A DNA stretch of 64,000 nt from Anaerolineae bacterium (GCA_019637555.1 JAHBVK010000006.1:62001-126000), one strand, 5' to 3'. Shown: positions 45,485-55,082, numbered from the stretch's first letter. Made by a program: numbers and translations. The notes: generated by a model from the letters alone, not told the origin.

Positions 45485-46342
45485 GTGAATGACTACCAGC
45501 CACCAGTTGATAAACTGCTGCGTTATGGAGATCCTAGTAAGCGCGTTGATTGGCCCGATTATCTGGCGCTAGGGCTAACTCAGCAACACGCTCCCGAACT
45601 TATCCGAATGGCGACGGATCGGGAATTAGCGCACGCGTTATCAGAATCACTAGAGGTCTGGGCACCTGTTCACGCGTGGCGTGCATTGGGACAGTTGAAA
45701 GCTACATCAGCCATCGAGCCACTGATCGGATTGTGGAAGCAATACTCTGACGATCTCGAAGATGATTGGCTGTTGGAGGACTTACCACACGTTTTTCCTC
45801 ATTTCGGCGTGGCAGCAGTTGCTCCCCTACAGGTTTTCATCAGCAATGCCAGTTATCCCGTTTGGGGACGTGTTGCTGGCACCGCAGCCTTATATCATCT
45901 GGTAGAGCAAGAGCCAGACCAGCGCGACACCGTAGTATCTATTCTTACTGCTGAACTCGCTAAGCAACTTGATGACGACATATGGAATGCCGAATTGATC
46001 GCCTCACTGCTCGACCTCCGTGCTATCGAATCGGCAGAAGTGATCAAAGCAGCTTATGCCGCCGAAAGAGTTGATCTCATGGTTAACGGCGATTGGAATG
46101 ATGCTCGCACTGAACTAGGCATTCCCGATGGCGTGATCATTCCCGGTCCAGAGCCGAAACCAATGGATAAATCCCCATTCCCTATGTTTTCCGATATTCG
46201 CGCCTTCCCTGATCTTGATTCTGATTTCGACTTTGCTTTGCCTACACCTCCGTTACGAATCGAGCGCAAAGATCAAAAGAAAGCCAAGAAGAAACAAAAA
46301 CAGCAGAAGCAATCGCGTAAGCAAAATCGCAAGAAGAAATAG
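45485..46342 (+). CDS. DUF1186/HEAT-like protein with basic tail
   Basis: A 285-residue cytoplasmic protein. Residues 15-200 are paired helices in HEAT-like order (WAPVHAWRALGQLKATSAIE, FGVAAVAPLQVFI, VAGTAALYHLVEQEP), matching the DUF1186 pattern. The last 25 residues are almost all Lys, Gln and Arg (KKAKKKQKQQKQSRKQNRKK), as in SEC-C/DUF1186-type proteins that sit near nucleic acid or ribosomes. It starts with GTG at 45485, 17 bp after the preceding gene. A small GC-rich hairpin (tacccc...ggggta, about 46482-46512) follows in the 299-bp gap. Function unknown. Confidence 0.7.
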   Translation: MNDYQPPVDKLLRYGDPSKRVDWPDYLALGLTQQHAPELIRMATDRELAHALSESLEVWAPVHAWRALGQLKATSAIEPLIGLWKQYSDDLEDDWLLEDLPHVFPHFGVAAVAPLQVFISNASYPVWGRVAGTAALYHLVEQEPDQRDTVVSILTAELAKQLDDDIWNAELIASLLDLRAIESAEVIKAAYAAERVDLMVNGDWNDARTELGIPDGVIIPGPEPKPMDKSPFPMFSDIRAFPDLDSDFDFALPTPPLRIERKDQKKAKKKQKQQKQSRKQNRKKK

Positions 46343-46641
46343 CGCATCAAACGCTAATGTAGACCTAGGGTTTTACCTTCTGCCTCTAACCCACTGATGG
46401 ACACTGACAACTAATTCGATGATGAGTCATTCGGTGTTGAAGTGATCCTCCCGGCTTGACTTCATTTATCCATTGAAAACCTACCCCCCGACAGGCAGTA
46501 CAGCCGGGGTAAGGTAAAACATACACCCCTCACTACACCCCCATCTTCAACTGCGGTAGGACGACGCTGCACCCACTGCTCTGGCATCCTATAGGCAGAG
46601 TAAGGTTAGCCAAGTAACGCTATCGTTAGGGGGATACAACA

Positions 46642-47376
46642 ATGTTCGATCAAGACACCATCATCACCATCATCGGGCGCAGAGTCGTGCGGCGGCTGAT
46701 CCACACCATGCTGCACATTGATGTTAACCAGTTAGGGGAACTGCCCGCAGGACCGAAGATTTACGCGCCGAACCATCCGACGACACTTGATCCACTGGTG
46801 GTTGGTACGCTGTTCAGTGAGCCGGTGCATGTGCTGATCACAGAGTCCGCGTTCAAGGTACCAATCGTGCGCGACTATTTACGCGCCGAGGGACATATCC
46901 CCGTGGTCACAGGGCGCGGCGCGGATGCCTATCAGGGGGCGCTCGATCTGCTGCGCAAGGGTAAGAACGTGGCGATCTTCCCCGAAGGTGCGCTCAGCCC
47001 GCTGGATAGCACCCGCAAGATGGAAGTGGGTAAGCTGCACACAGGCACGGTCAGGCTGGCGCTGGAAACGGGCGCACCGATCATCCCACTGGGGATTGCG
47101 CTTAACGCCGATGCGCTGCACTTCATCAATACGGGCGTGCTCGATCCCTACGGCAAGATGGAAGTCGCCCGCTTGATCACGCACGGACCGTATGCGATCA
47201 CCATCGGGACACCGGAGTATGTCTACGGCAACGTGCAGGATCAGCCATTCGTGCGCTCCCTCTCTGCACGCCTTGAGCAGCAGTTGGCTCACTTGCAGTG
47301 GCAGAGCGAACAGCGGGTACGCAAGCTGCTGCTAGCGCCCGTCGCACCGCTGGAGGTCGTACACAGCCTCAATTGA
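46642..47376 (+). CDS. plsC: 1-acyl-sn-glycerol-3-phosphate acyltransferase family protein
   Basis: A 244-residue protein with the PlsC acyltransferase motifs. APNHPTTLDPLVVGTLF contains the catalytic NHxxxxD, and a later block reads VAIFPEGALSPL (FPEG). GAPIIPLGIALNADAL follows as the third conserved region. It would acylate lysophosphatidic acid or a similar acceptor at the membrane surface. The N-terminus has a weak hydrophobic helix. The ribosome binding site AGGGGG sits 8 nt before ATG. Substrate specificity is not readable. Confidence 0.88.
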   Translation: MFDQDTIITIIGRRVVRRLIHTMLHIDVNQLGELPAGPKIYAPNHPTTLDPLVVGTLFSEPVHVLITESAFKVPIVRDYLRAEGHIPVVTGRGADAYQGALDLLRKGKNVAIFPEGALSPLDSTRKMEVGKLHTGTVRLALETGAPIIPLGIALNADALHFINTGVLDPYGKMEVARLITHGPYAITIGTPEYVYGNVQDQPFVRSLSARLEQQLAHLQWQSEQRVRKLLLAPVAPLEVVHSLN

Positions 47377-47450
47377 GAGGGAGTAGAAAGTAACGAGTAA
47401 TGAGTGATGAGTGATGAGGGGTTATGAACTGAGGTTGTGACTTGCTGAGT

Positions 47451-47530
47451 GCCTCAACGATCTTATGCGTCGAATTGAGTAAGTTTGCGTATACTGTTGT
47501 ACGTGAACAGACGAGCAGGATCGTTGAGGC
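47451..47530 (+). promoter_or_regulatory. Long-range inverted repeat covering the LuxR gene's ribosome binding site
   Basis: A perfect 12-bp inverted repeat, gcctcaacgatc (47451-47462) and gatcgttgaggc (47519-47530), with 56 bp between the arms. The right arm contains GAGG (47526-47529), the ribosome binding site for the ATG at 47540. If both arms are transcribed, the hairpin would hide the site. Confidence 0.5.
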
Positions 47531-47539
47531 GCTTTTGTT

Positions 47540-50200
47540 ATGGTCGGCTTGCTGCTGACAACCAAGTTATACGCTCCCAGACCGCGGCACAACGTTGTGC
47601 CGCGTCCGCGTTTGGTGGCACAGCTTGAGGAGAGCGTGCGGATCGGGCGGGCGCTGACGTTGATCGCGGCTCCGGCGGGCTTCGGCAAGACCACACTGCT
47701 CGGTGAGTGGCTGGCAGCAGGTGAGTACCAACCTGTCTGGTTATCGCTGGATGAAGGCGATAACGACATCGCCAGCTTCCTGCACTATCTGATCAACGGA
47801 CTGCAAGCGCTCGATGACCAGATCGGCGCGACGGCACAGCAACTACTCGGATCGCCTCAACTGCAAGCCTCTGCGCTGCCGAGCATCCTCACCAGCTTGA
47901 TCAACGATCTGGCGCACTACGACGATCCGGTGATCATGGTGCTCGATGATTACCACCTGATCGAAGAAGCGGGCGTGCATCAGGCGGTGGCGTTCTTGCT
48001 GGATCACCTGCCGCCACGCGTTCATGTGGTGATCAGCACGCGGGAGTTGCCGCCGCTGCCACTGCCGCGACTGCGTGCCCGCGACCAGATCACCGAGATC
48101 AACGAACGGCAACTGCGCTTGACCAGTGAGGAAACGGCGGCATTTCTCAATGGCACAATGGCACTGGAACTGCCCGCCGAGTCGATTGCCGCGCTGGAGT
48201 CGCACACCGAAGGCTGGATCGCTGGACTGCAATTGGCGGCGCTGGCGCTGCGGCAGCGGGATCACAGTGCGGCATCGTTATTGGCATCGTTACCTGCTGC
48301 CAAGCGTTACATCGCTGATTATCTGGTGTCCGAAGTGGTGGAACGCGAATCGGCGGCGGTACAGCACTTCCTGACGCAAACCTCGATCCTCGATCACTTC
48401 ACGGCATCGCTGTGCGCGGCGATCACCGGAATGGCGGAAGCCGAGTGCCAGCGGATGCTCGACTATCTGGACGACAGCAACCTGTTCATCGTGCCGCTGG
48501 ACGATCAGCATGGCTGGTATCGCTACCATCGCTTGTTCGCGGAGACGCTGCGGGCGCGACTTTCGGCTCAACATGCCGCGCCGCTGCATCTTCAGGCGGT
48601 AGGCTGGTACGAGACGCGGGGATTCAATCAGGAGGCGGTGCAGCAGGCGCTGCGATTCGGGGTGGTGTCGGGCGATTTCGCGGCAGCGCTGCGCTTGATC
48701 CGTAGCCGTGCAGATGCCTTATTTCACGCGGGCAATATCCACACGCTGCGCGGTTGGTTGGCGCTGCTGCCAGATGCCGATGTCCGCGCCGATGCTGATC
48801 TGGCGGTGCTAAAGGGTTGGCTGCTGGTGCTCAGCGGCGACATGAGTTCGGCGCGAGGTTACTCCGAAGCGCTGGCAGGTCAGACGGACAGCGGTAAGGT
48901 GCTGTTGTTTCAGGCATATCTGGCGTTAGGGCGGCAGGAGTACACAACCACTACCACGCTGGCGCGGCAGTCGCTGGAACTGTTCGCGGCGACGAGGGAC
49001 AAGGATCACGACGGCTGGCGCGTTCTGGCATTGTGGGCAGTGGCGGAAGCGGAAGAACGCAGCGGCACGATCACGGCGGCGATTGAGGCGCTGCGCGAAG
49101 CCAGACGCTTGAGTCGGGAAGCGGGTAACTCGATGTTCGGTGCGATGCTGGAGAATTCGCTGATGTCGGCGCTGGATTTGAACGGGCGCAGTCAGGAAGC
49201 GATCAGCATCGGTGAGGAGACGATCCGGCGCTACACCACAGATCGCGGGACGGCGAACCCACTGCTGACGCTGATCTATCATCGGCTGGCGCTGCTGCAC
49301 CTTCAGGCGAACCGGATCGAGGAGGCACAGCGCTGCTACGATCTCGCCGCCAAGCTGATGCAAACATTGGAGATCGACAGCGTGACCGCACTCTCGCATG
49401 GCGTGGCAGCGCAGCTTCACTTCGCCGCTGGCGATGCCGATGCTGCACTGGCGCGGATCGGGCGGGTGGCGCTGGCGGAGGGGAGTGGCGAACAAGTGGC
49501 GGATACGACGTGGCTTGCCGCACTGCAAGCGACGATCTGGCTGCGGCAGGGCAAGCTGACGCTGGTCAAGGAATGGGTGGAAGCGCAGCGGCTGACAGTG
49601 GAGGATACCCCGACTTATTTACGCTTTGACGCACAACTGGTGCTAGCGCGATTGCTGCTGGCACAACCCGATCATGAATTGGCGCGGCAGTGGCTGGCTA
49701 AATTGCACACGTTCGCCAGCGATCACCAGTGGACGCGGCATGTGCTCACGTTGGAGGTACTGCGGACGCTAGCGGCTGCACAAGCGGAGCAATGGGAGGC
49801 GGCGCGGGATCAATTGCGGAGCGCGGTGGAGTTGGCAGCGGACAATGGTAATTATCGTCCATTCCTTGATGAGGACTCGGCGCTGCTGGCGTTGCTGCCC
49901 GCTGTGCGTGCGACTGCTCCGGCATTCGTAGATCAAGTGCTGCGCTATGCCAGAGGAGAGCACGCCGTGACGCCCATCGCTGCCGCCAACGCGCTGGTTG
50001 ATCCGCTGAGTGAGCGCGAGATCGAGGTGTTGCAGTTGATCGCGGCGGGTCTGAACAATGGGGAGATCGCGGATCGGCTGTTCATCTCGCTAGGTACGGT
50101 GAAGCGGCATATCAACCACATTTACGGCAAGTTAGAGGCGCAAAGCCGCACTCAAGCGATTGTGCGGGCACGATCCTTACGCTTATTGCAAGAAAACTAA
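47540..50200 (+). CDS. MalT-like LuxR-family transcriptional activator (STAND ATPase)
   Basis: An 886-residue regulator. N-terminal STAND ATPase with Walker A APAGFGKT (44-51), Walker B VIMVLDDYH (131-139) and a typical following RARDQITEI area. A middle region of about 400 residues is built of TPR-like helix pairs (TLARQSLELFAATRDKDHDG, LALLHLQANRIEEAQRCYDL). A C-terminal LuxR-type helix-turn-helix starts at LSEREIEVLQLIAAGLNNGE and ends KLEAQSRTQAIVRARSL. The layout is that of MalT: inducer binding and ATP drive oligomerisation and promoter activation. The inducer is unknown. Its own leader carries a long inverted repeat that covers the ribosome binding site. Confidence 0.92.
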   Translation: MVGLLLTTKLYAPRPRHNVVPRPRLVAQLEESVRIGRALTLIAAPAGFGKTTLLGEWLAAGEYQPVWLSLDEGDNDIASFLHYLINGLQALDDQIGATAQQLLGSPQLQASALPSILTSLINDLAHYDDPVIMVLDDYHLIEEAGVHQAVAFLLDHLPPRVHVVISTRELPPLPLPRLRARDQITEINERQLRLTSEETAAFLNGTMALELPAESIAALESHTEGWIAGLQLAALALRQRDHSAASLLASLPAAKRYIADYLVSEVVERESAAVQHFLTQTSILDHFTASLCAAITGMAEAECQRMLDYLDDSNLFIVPLDDQHGWYRYHRLFAETLRARLSAQHAAPLHLQAVGWYETRGFNQEAVQQALRFGVVSGDFAAALRLIRSRADALFHAGNIHTLRGWLALLPDADVRADADLAVLKGWLLVLSGDMSSARGYSEALAGQTDSGKVLLFQAYLALGRQEYTTTTTLARQSLELFAATRDKDHDGWRVLALWAVAEAEERSGTITAAIEALREARRLSREAGNSMFGAMLENSLMSALDLNGRSQEAISIGEETIRRYTTDRGTANPLLTLIYHRLALLHLQANRIEEAQRCYDLAAKLMQTLEIDSVTALSHGVAAQLHFAAGDADAALARIGRVALAEGSGEQVADTTWLAALQATIWLRQGKLTLVKEWVEAQRLTVEDTPTYLRFDAQLVLARLLLAQPDHELARQWLAKLHTFASDHQWTRHVLTLEVLRTLAAAQAEQWEAARDQLRSAVELAADNGNYRPFLDEDSALLALLPAVRATAPAFVDQVLRYARGEHAVTPIAAANALVDPLSEREIEVLQLIAAGLNNGEIADRLFISLGTVKRHINHIYGKLEAQSRTQAIVRARSLRLLQEN

Positions 50201-50221
50201 GTCAATTGAGGTGACAGCGGC

Positions 50222-50806
50222 ATGAACCCTCTCTACTTCGGCACGCCGGAAGAACTGCGCGCTTGGCTGGCGGAGAATCACGATAAGGCGACGGAACTCC
50301 AGATCGGCTTCTACAAGGTCAGCACCAAGAAGCAGAGCATCACTTACGCACAGGCATTGGATGAGGCGCTGGCATTCGGCTGGATCGACGGCGTGCGCCA
50401 CAGCATTGATGAGGAACGCTGGACGCAACGGTATACGCCGCGCAAGAAAGGCAGCATCTGGAGCGCGGTGAACATCAAGCGGGTGGGCGAATTGAAGGAA
50501 CTGGGCAGGATGCACCCCGCTGGCTTGAAGGTGTTCGAGGAACGCGACGAGCGCAAGACGCAGCTCTATTCGCACGAACGCGAGAATCTAGCCTTCAGCG
50601 AGGCGCAGGAGCAGCAGCTTAAGGGCAACGAGAAGGCGTGGGCGTACTTCCAGAAGCAGCCGCCTTCGTACCAGCGTGCCGCGATCTGGTGGGTGATCAG
50701 CGCCAAGCGGGAGGAGACGCAGGAGAAGCGGTTAGCCACGTTGATCGAGGATTCGGCAAACGGGCGCACCATCAAGCCGCTGACTCCGCCGAGTAAGAGG
50801 AAGTAG
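50222..50806 (+). CDS. YdeI/OmpD-associated family protein
   Basis: A 194-residue soluble protein of the YdeI (OmdA) family: FGTPEELRAWLAENHDKATE, then IGFYKVSTKKQSITYAQAL with the DEALAFGWIDGVRHSID motif, the basic block RYTPRKKGSIWSAVNIKR, and the C-terminal helices WAYFQKQPPSYQRAAIWWV. This family is often named bacteriocin-protection protein. It follows the MalT-like gene by 21 bp and may be co-transcribed. A different YdeI-type protein is encoded at 7869. Confidence 0.88.
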   Translation: MNPLYFGTPEELRAWLAENHDKATELQIGFYKVSTKKQSITYAQALDEALAFGWIDGVRHSIDEERWTQRYTPRKKGSIWSAVNIKRVGELKELGRMHPAGLKVFEERDERKTQLYSHERENLAFSEAQEQQLKGNEKAWAYFQKQPPSYQRAAIWWVISAKREETQEKRLATLIEDSANGRTIKPLTPPSKRK

Positions 50807-51078
50807 GATGGCAGCGTGGTGGGGAATGCGGGCGATGGTTAGCGGCGAGGGGCAAAATCGCTGCCTGAAGTTCGCAGGGAATACAGGGCGGATTCAGGCG
50901 CTTTGTTGGAAAACGGTTTGGAGATGTGCGGGAAAGCCTGAGGCTAAAGCCAGCAGGCTTAATGTGATTAGCGGCGACGATCAGGTGGTTAGGGCGCGAT
51001 TGTCGGTGAAGCGATTGGCGTCCAAACAGGCAGAGTCACCGGAAATGGCGTGCTGGTTGGTGGTGGCGCGCTATGGTC

Positions 51079-51156
51079 GCCTGTGAGATCGGGGGGTGGC
51101 TCGACCTCACAGGCAGTCACCACTGATCGCAACAGGAGGGAAGGACGCGATCAGTG
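51079..51156. terminator. Two perfect hairpins in tandem between converging genes
   Basis: First stem gcctgtgag/ctcacaggc (51079-51087 with 51106-51114). Second stem cactgatcgc/gcgatcagtg (51121-51130 with 51147-51156), slightly extendable with one bulge. They lie 13 bp beyond the stop of the PEP synthase gene. Neither has a T-run, so they may be processing or mRNA-end structures rather than classical terminators. Confidence 0.5.
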
Positions 51157-51168
51157 TGAACTCGCGGG

Positions 51169-53595
51169 TTAGTACGCCAGCACTGGCAGCGATTTGCGAT
51201 GATGCTCCTCCTCGGCGATGCGCTCCTTGACCTTGATCACACTGTCGGGGTTCAGCGAGATCGAGTCGATGTCGTGTTCCACCAAGAAGGCGGCGAAATC
51301 AGGATAGTCACTCGGCGCTTGTCCGCAGATACCGACTTTGCTGCCCGCTTCATGCGCGTCGCGGAGCAGGTTGCGGATCATGATCTTGACCGCTTCGTTA
51401 CGCTCATCGAACAGCTTGGCGAGCAGCGCGGAGTCGCGGTCAACGCCCAGCACCAACTGAGTCAGGTCGTTGCTACCGATGGAGAAGCCATCGAAGCGAT
51501 CAGCGAACTGCTTCGCCAGCAGGATGTTCGAGGGGATTTCCGCCATCACGTAGACTTGCAGCCCTTTGCGCCCGCGCTTGAGTCCGTGCTTCGCCATCAC
51601 TGCCAGCACGTTATCGGCTTCCTCCAGCGTGCGGCAGAAGGGGATCATGACGATCACGTTGGTCATGCCGATCTCCTCACGCACGCGGCGGATCGCCTTG
51701 CACTCCAGCGCGAAGCCTTCACGATACAGCTCGTGAGCGTAACGCGAAGCTCCGCGGAAGCCGAGCATCGGGTTGGATTCCTGTGGCTCAAACTGCGCGC
51801 CGCCGATTAGATTGGCGTATTCGTTGGTCTTGAAGTCGCTCATACGCACGATCACGGGTTCGGGATACTGCGTGGCGGCGATCTTGGCGATACCGCGCGC
51901 CAGATGATCCACGAAGTACTCAGTCTTGTCGTGATAGCCTCTGGTCAGCGTTTCGATCTCTCTGCGCGCCCCGCGATCCTTCAGTTGATCAAAGTGGATC
52001 AGTGCCATCGGGTGAATCTTGATGATGTTGCTGATGATGAACTCCATCCGTGCCAGCCCGATGCCCGCGCAAGGCAGCCGCCACCAACGCATCGCCGCTG
52101 CTGGATCACCGATGTTCATCATGACGCGTGTGGAGGTTTTGGGCACATCCTCTAGCTTGAGCAGGTGTTCCTCATACTCCAGAATGCCGTCATAGATATG
52201 ACCCTGATCGCCTTCGGCGCAGGAGAGTGTGACGGGCTGCTTATCCTTCAACACCTGTGTAGCCGCGCCCGTACCAACTACCGCCGGAACACCCAACTCG
52301 CGGCTGACGATAGCAGCGTGGCAGGTGCGACCACCGAAATCGGTGATGATTCCCGCCGCGCGCTGCATGATCGGCACCCAGTCGGGGTCGGTCATGCCCG
52401 TCACCAAGATGGCGCCGTCCTCGAACTGGTCGATCTCGGAGATGTCTTTGATCAGGCAGACTTTGCCAGTGGCAACCGCCTCCCCGATGCTCAGTCCGGT
52501 GAGCAGCGGCGTAAGGGTCTCAGCAGCCTGTTTGAGGCTGTAGGTCTTGAGCGACGCCGCCTCGCGCTGTGACTGCACCGTTTCAGGACGCGCCTGCACG
52601 ATGAACAGCTCACCCGTTTGACCGTCTTTCGCCCATTCAATATCCATTGGACGCCCGTAGTGCTTCTCGATCAGGCACGCCCAACGCGCCAGATGCATTA
52701 GTTCTTCGTCATTGAGGACGAGCGTGCGGCGCTCCTCTACCGTCGTATCGACGTTCTTGGTGACTTCGCTGCCACCGACAGCGTAGACCAGTTTCTTCTC
52801 CTTCGAGCCTAGTGTCTTCTGAATGATCGGCGTCAAATCGGGCGTATTGACCAGCGGTTTGAAGATCATGTATTCGTCGGGCGTTACCGATCCCTTGACC
52901 ACGTTTTCGCCCAAGCCCCACGAGGCATTGATCACGATGACAGCGGGGAAGCCCGTTTCGGTGTCGATGGTGAACATGACGCCCGCGCCCGCTTTATCCG
53001 AGCGCACCATCTTCTGCACGCCAATGGACAAGGCGATACGCAGATGGTCGAAGCCCTGCACTTTGCGGTAGCTGATCGCGCGATCCGTGAACAGCGAGGC
53101 ATAGCATTTGCGGCAGGCGTCCAGTAGTTCTCGATCTCCGGTGATGTTGAGGAAAGTCTCTTGCTGTCCGGCGAAGCTGGCTTGCGGCAGATCTTCCGCC
53201 GTAGCGCTGCTGCGAACCGCCACATCGACGTGCTCGGTGTGATAGCGCTGGCACAGTTGGTGATACGCGGTCTGGATCGGCTCCGCTAGATCGTCGGGGA
53301 ACCCGGCGTGCAAGATGTGACGACGGATCGCTCTGCCCGCCTGTTCCAGCGATAACTCGCCTTCTTCCCATTGGCGTAGGTACTGACGGATCACTACCGT
53401 TAGCTTGTTGGTTTCAAGGAAGTGCCGATAGGCGTCGGCGGTGGTGGCGAAGCCATCAGGCACGCGAATGCCCTGCGCTTTGAGCGAACGGATCATTTCT
53501 CCGAGAGAGGCGTTTTTGCCGCCAACGATAGGCACATCGTTGACGGTGATCGTCTCGAACCAGCGAATGTAGTTCTCGATCTTCTTGGTATTCAC
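51169..53595 (-). CDS. ppsA: Phosphoenolpyruvate synthase
   Basis: An 808-residue enzyme with all three PEP synthase domains: N-terminal ATP-grasp nucleotide-binding part (VPIVGGKNASLGEMIRSL, VAVRSSATAEDLPQASFAGQ), central phosphohistidine swivel (DFGGRTCHAAIVSRELGVP, catalytic His near 425) and C-terminal TIM barrel (GIGLARMEFIIS, VGICGQAPSDYP with catalytic Cys near 755). It makes PEP from pyruvate and ATP, a gluconeogenic step. It starts with GTG at 53595, with GGAGG five bases upstream. The gene just upstream on the same strand encodes its regulator. Confidence 0.95.
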   Translation of the reverse strand: MNTKKIENYIRWFETITVNDVPIVGGKNASLGEMIRSLKAQGIRVPDGFATTADAYRHFLETNKLTVVIRQYLRQWEEGELSLEQAGRAIRRHILHAGFPDDLAEPIQTAYHQLCQRYHTEHVDVAVRSSATAEDLPQASFAGQQETFLNITGDRELLDACRKCYASLFTDRAISYRKVQGFDHLRIALSIGVQKMVRSDKAGAGVMFTIDTETGFPAVIVINASWGLGENVVKGSVTPDEYMIFKPLVNTPDLTPIIQKTLGSKEKKLVYAVGGSEVTKNVDTTVEERRTLVLNDEELMHLARWACLIEKHYGRPMDIEWAKDGQTGELFIVQARPETVQSQREAASLKTYSLKQAAETLTPLLTGLSIGEAVATGKVCLIKDISEIDQFEDGAILVTGMTDPDWVPIMQRAAGIITDFGGRTCHAAIVSRELGVPAVVGTGAATQVLKDKQPVTLSCAEGDQGHIYDGILEYEEHLLKLEDVPKTSTRVMMNIGDPAAAMRWWRLPCAGIGLARMEFIISNIIKIHPMALIHFDQLKDRGARREIETLTRGYHDKTEYFVDHLARGIAKIAATQYPEPVIVRMSDFKTNEYANLIGGAQFEPQESNPMLGFRGASRYAHELYREGFALECKAIRRVREEIGMTNVIVMIPFCRTLEEADNVLAVMAKHGLKRGRKGLQVYVMAEIPSNILLAKQFADRFDGFSIGSNDLTQLVLGVDRDSALLAKLFDERNEAVKIMIRNLLRDAHEAGSKVGICGQAPSDYPDFAAFLVEHDIDSISLNPDSVIKVKERIAEEEHHRKSLPVLAY

Positions 53596-53681
53596 AATGA
53601 CCTCCTATACGGTTACGGTTACTGCTGTCGCGGGGGAGTTCACAACCATATTCAGGAGCTTCACAGCGGCAGACCATCAAT

Positions 53682-54491
53682 TCATTTGAGCTTTTGCGTC
53701 ACGATCCGGATGATCTCATGCCCACTTTCCTCAATCGGGGAATCGGTGGTGTTGACGATAGCGAATTGACCTCTCCTGAATACCTGTCGCGCAAAGTCCA
53801 GTTCATCGACTAACTCTTGCGGGGCGGTATACGCCGACTCGCTGGTCGTGCCGAGGTGACTCTGGCGGCGCTTGCGGTATGCCACCAACTGCCCCGCATC
53901 AATGAACAAGCCGACGACGCGGCGGTTGTCGATGCTGAACAGTTCGGCGGGCGGTTCAAGGTCCTTGATCAGCGGCACGTTTGCCACTTTCCAGCCCATG
54001 GTGGAGAGGTAAATGCTTAGCGGTGTCTTGCCGACGCGGGAGACGCCCACCAGCACGATCTCGGCACTCGCCAAATCCTGTATGCGTTTACCGTCATCGT
54101 GATCGACGGCGTACTCAATCGCTTCGATGCGGCGCAGATCGTGTTCGCGGAGTTTGCGGTATAAGCCGGGTTCGCCAAGTGGTTCGGTGAGTAGGTTCGC
54201 CTGCAAATAGCGCATCACCGGACCAATCAGATCGACTTCGCTGACTTTATCGCTGTTGGCGACATCGATCAGCCGATTGCGCAGTTCGCGGTCTACCAGC
54301 GTGTGAACCAGCAGACTGTTGGAGACGCAGGCTTCGCCCACTGCCTGATCAATTTCGGCGGCGGTGCGGATGCCGGGCTTGATGGTAAGGGAGACATGGG
54401 CATCGGGGAACTGGGCAAGCGCCGTCCGCACCAGCCGTTCGGCGCTGTGTCCTACCCCGCCCGTAACGACGAGGATCGAGAGCGCTTCCAT
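53682..54491 (-). CDS. ppsR: PEP synthase regulatory protein (DUF299 kinase/pyrophosphorylase)
   Basis: A 269-residue protein of the DUF299 family, which phosphorylates the PEP synthase swivel-domain threonine using ADP and reverses it with phosphate. The P-loop LVGVSRVGKTPLSIYLS (G149-T156 core GVSRVGKT) and the downstream KVANVPLIKD are conserved. The N-terminal motif usually reads SDSTGETA but here is TGGVGHSAERLVRTALAQF, with the Asp and Glu lost. The target would be ppsA 86 bp downstream; the enzyme there carries the RTCHA motif including the expected Thr. The pair is a classic switch between glycolysis and gluconeogenesis. Confidence 0.9.
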   Translation of the reverse strand: MEALSILVVTGGVGHSAERLVRTALAQFPDAHVSLTIKPGIRTAAEIDQAVGEACVSNSLLVHTLVDRELRNRLIDVANSDKVSEVDLIGPVMRYLQANLLTEPLGEPGLYRKLREHDLRRIEAIEYAVDHDDGKRIQDLASAEIVLVGVSRVGKTPLSIYLSTMGWKVANVPLIKDLEPPAELFSIDNRRVVGLFIDAGQLVAYRKRRQSHLGTTSESAYTAPQELVDELDFARQVFRRGQFAIVNTTDSPIEESGHEIIRIVTQKLK

Positions 54492-54609
54492 AGTGCACCT
54501 TCAGCTTCCGTTAGGATGCCGCGCCATCAGGTCGGGCTGTCGAGGGATCGAGGCGTTCGCCCAATGGCTGCCAACTAACGGTAACAGCGGCATACAGCGG
54601 CGCTACCTA

Positions 54610-55059
54610 TCAATGTGGATAGAGATGCATCTTCTCTTCAACGACCTGTTTCAGAGTCGTGAGCAAGCCCTCTATGTGGACGATGTTGTACTGAATGACC
54701 TCTTGCTGCCCGTGTTTATGCAGCAGCGGCGCTGGTACCTCATAAGCATATTCGACCTCCACTTCCGTCCCCTGATCGGAGGGATGGAGGCGCAGCCAGA
54801 TATTGCCCTCGATGCCGCCCCAGAACTGAAGATGCACTTCCCGCTGAGGCGTGACTTCCGTCAGATCAGCAACGCCGACGAAATGTACTCCCAACAGCTG
54901 CACTTCCCAGTTAAAGCGCGTCGTTTTGAGGGTACGCAGCTCGTCCGAGACTCTGATCAGCGGCTGATAAATATTGTGCAGCTTGCTCGGTTCGTTGAGG
55001 TAGCGAAAGATGATCTCGGCAGGAGCCTGTATGACCGACGATCTTTTGACCGTAACCAT
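54610..55059 (-). CDS. SRPBCC (START-like) family protein
   Basis: A 149-residue protein with the SRPBCC pattern: strand-start VKRSSVIQAPAEIIFRYLNE, central beta sheet (LQFWGGIEGNIWLRLHPSDQ, GTEVEVEYAYEVP), and long C-terminal helix IEGLLTTLKQVVEEKMHLY. The cavity usually binds a lipid, quinone or hydrophobic ligand; the ligand is unknown here. ATG 55059 has GGAAGG 8 nt upstream. An in-frame start 150 bp upstream would add a non-conserved basic stretch and cross a leader hairpin, so it was rejected. Confidence 0.82.
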   Translation of the reverse strand: MVTVKRSSVIQAPAEIIFRYLNEPSKLHNIYQPLIRVSDELRTLKTTRFNWEVQLLGVHFVGVADLTEVTPQREVHLQFWGGIEGNIWLRLHPSDQGTEVEVEYAYEVPAPLLHKHGQQEVIQYNIVHIEGLLTTLKQVVEEKMHLYPH

Positions 55060-55082
55060 GTGTAGACACCTTCCTGATAAAG

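Noticed and set aside
50808-51086. A 92-codon plus-strand frame directly after the YdeI gene
   Set aside because: Composition is unlike a folded protein, there is no ribosome binding site, and it ends in a hairpin region. Probably chance.
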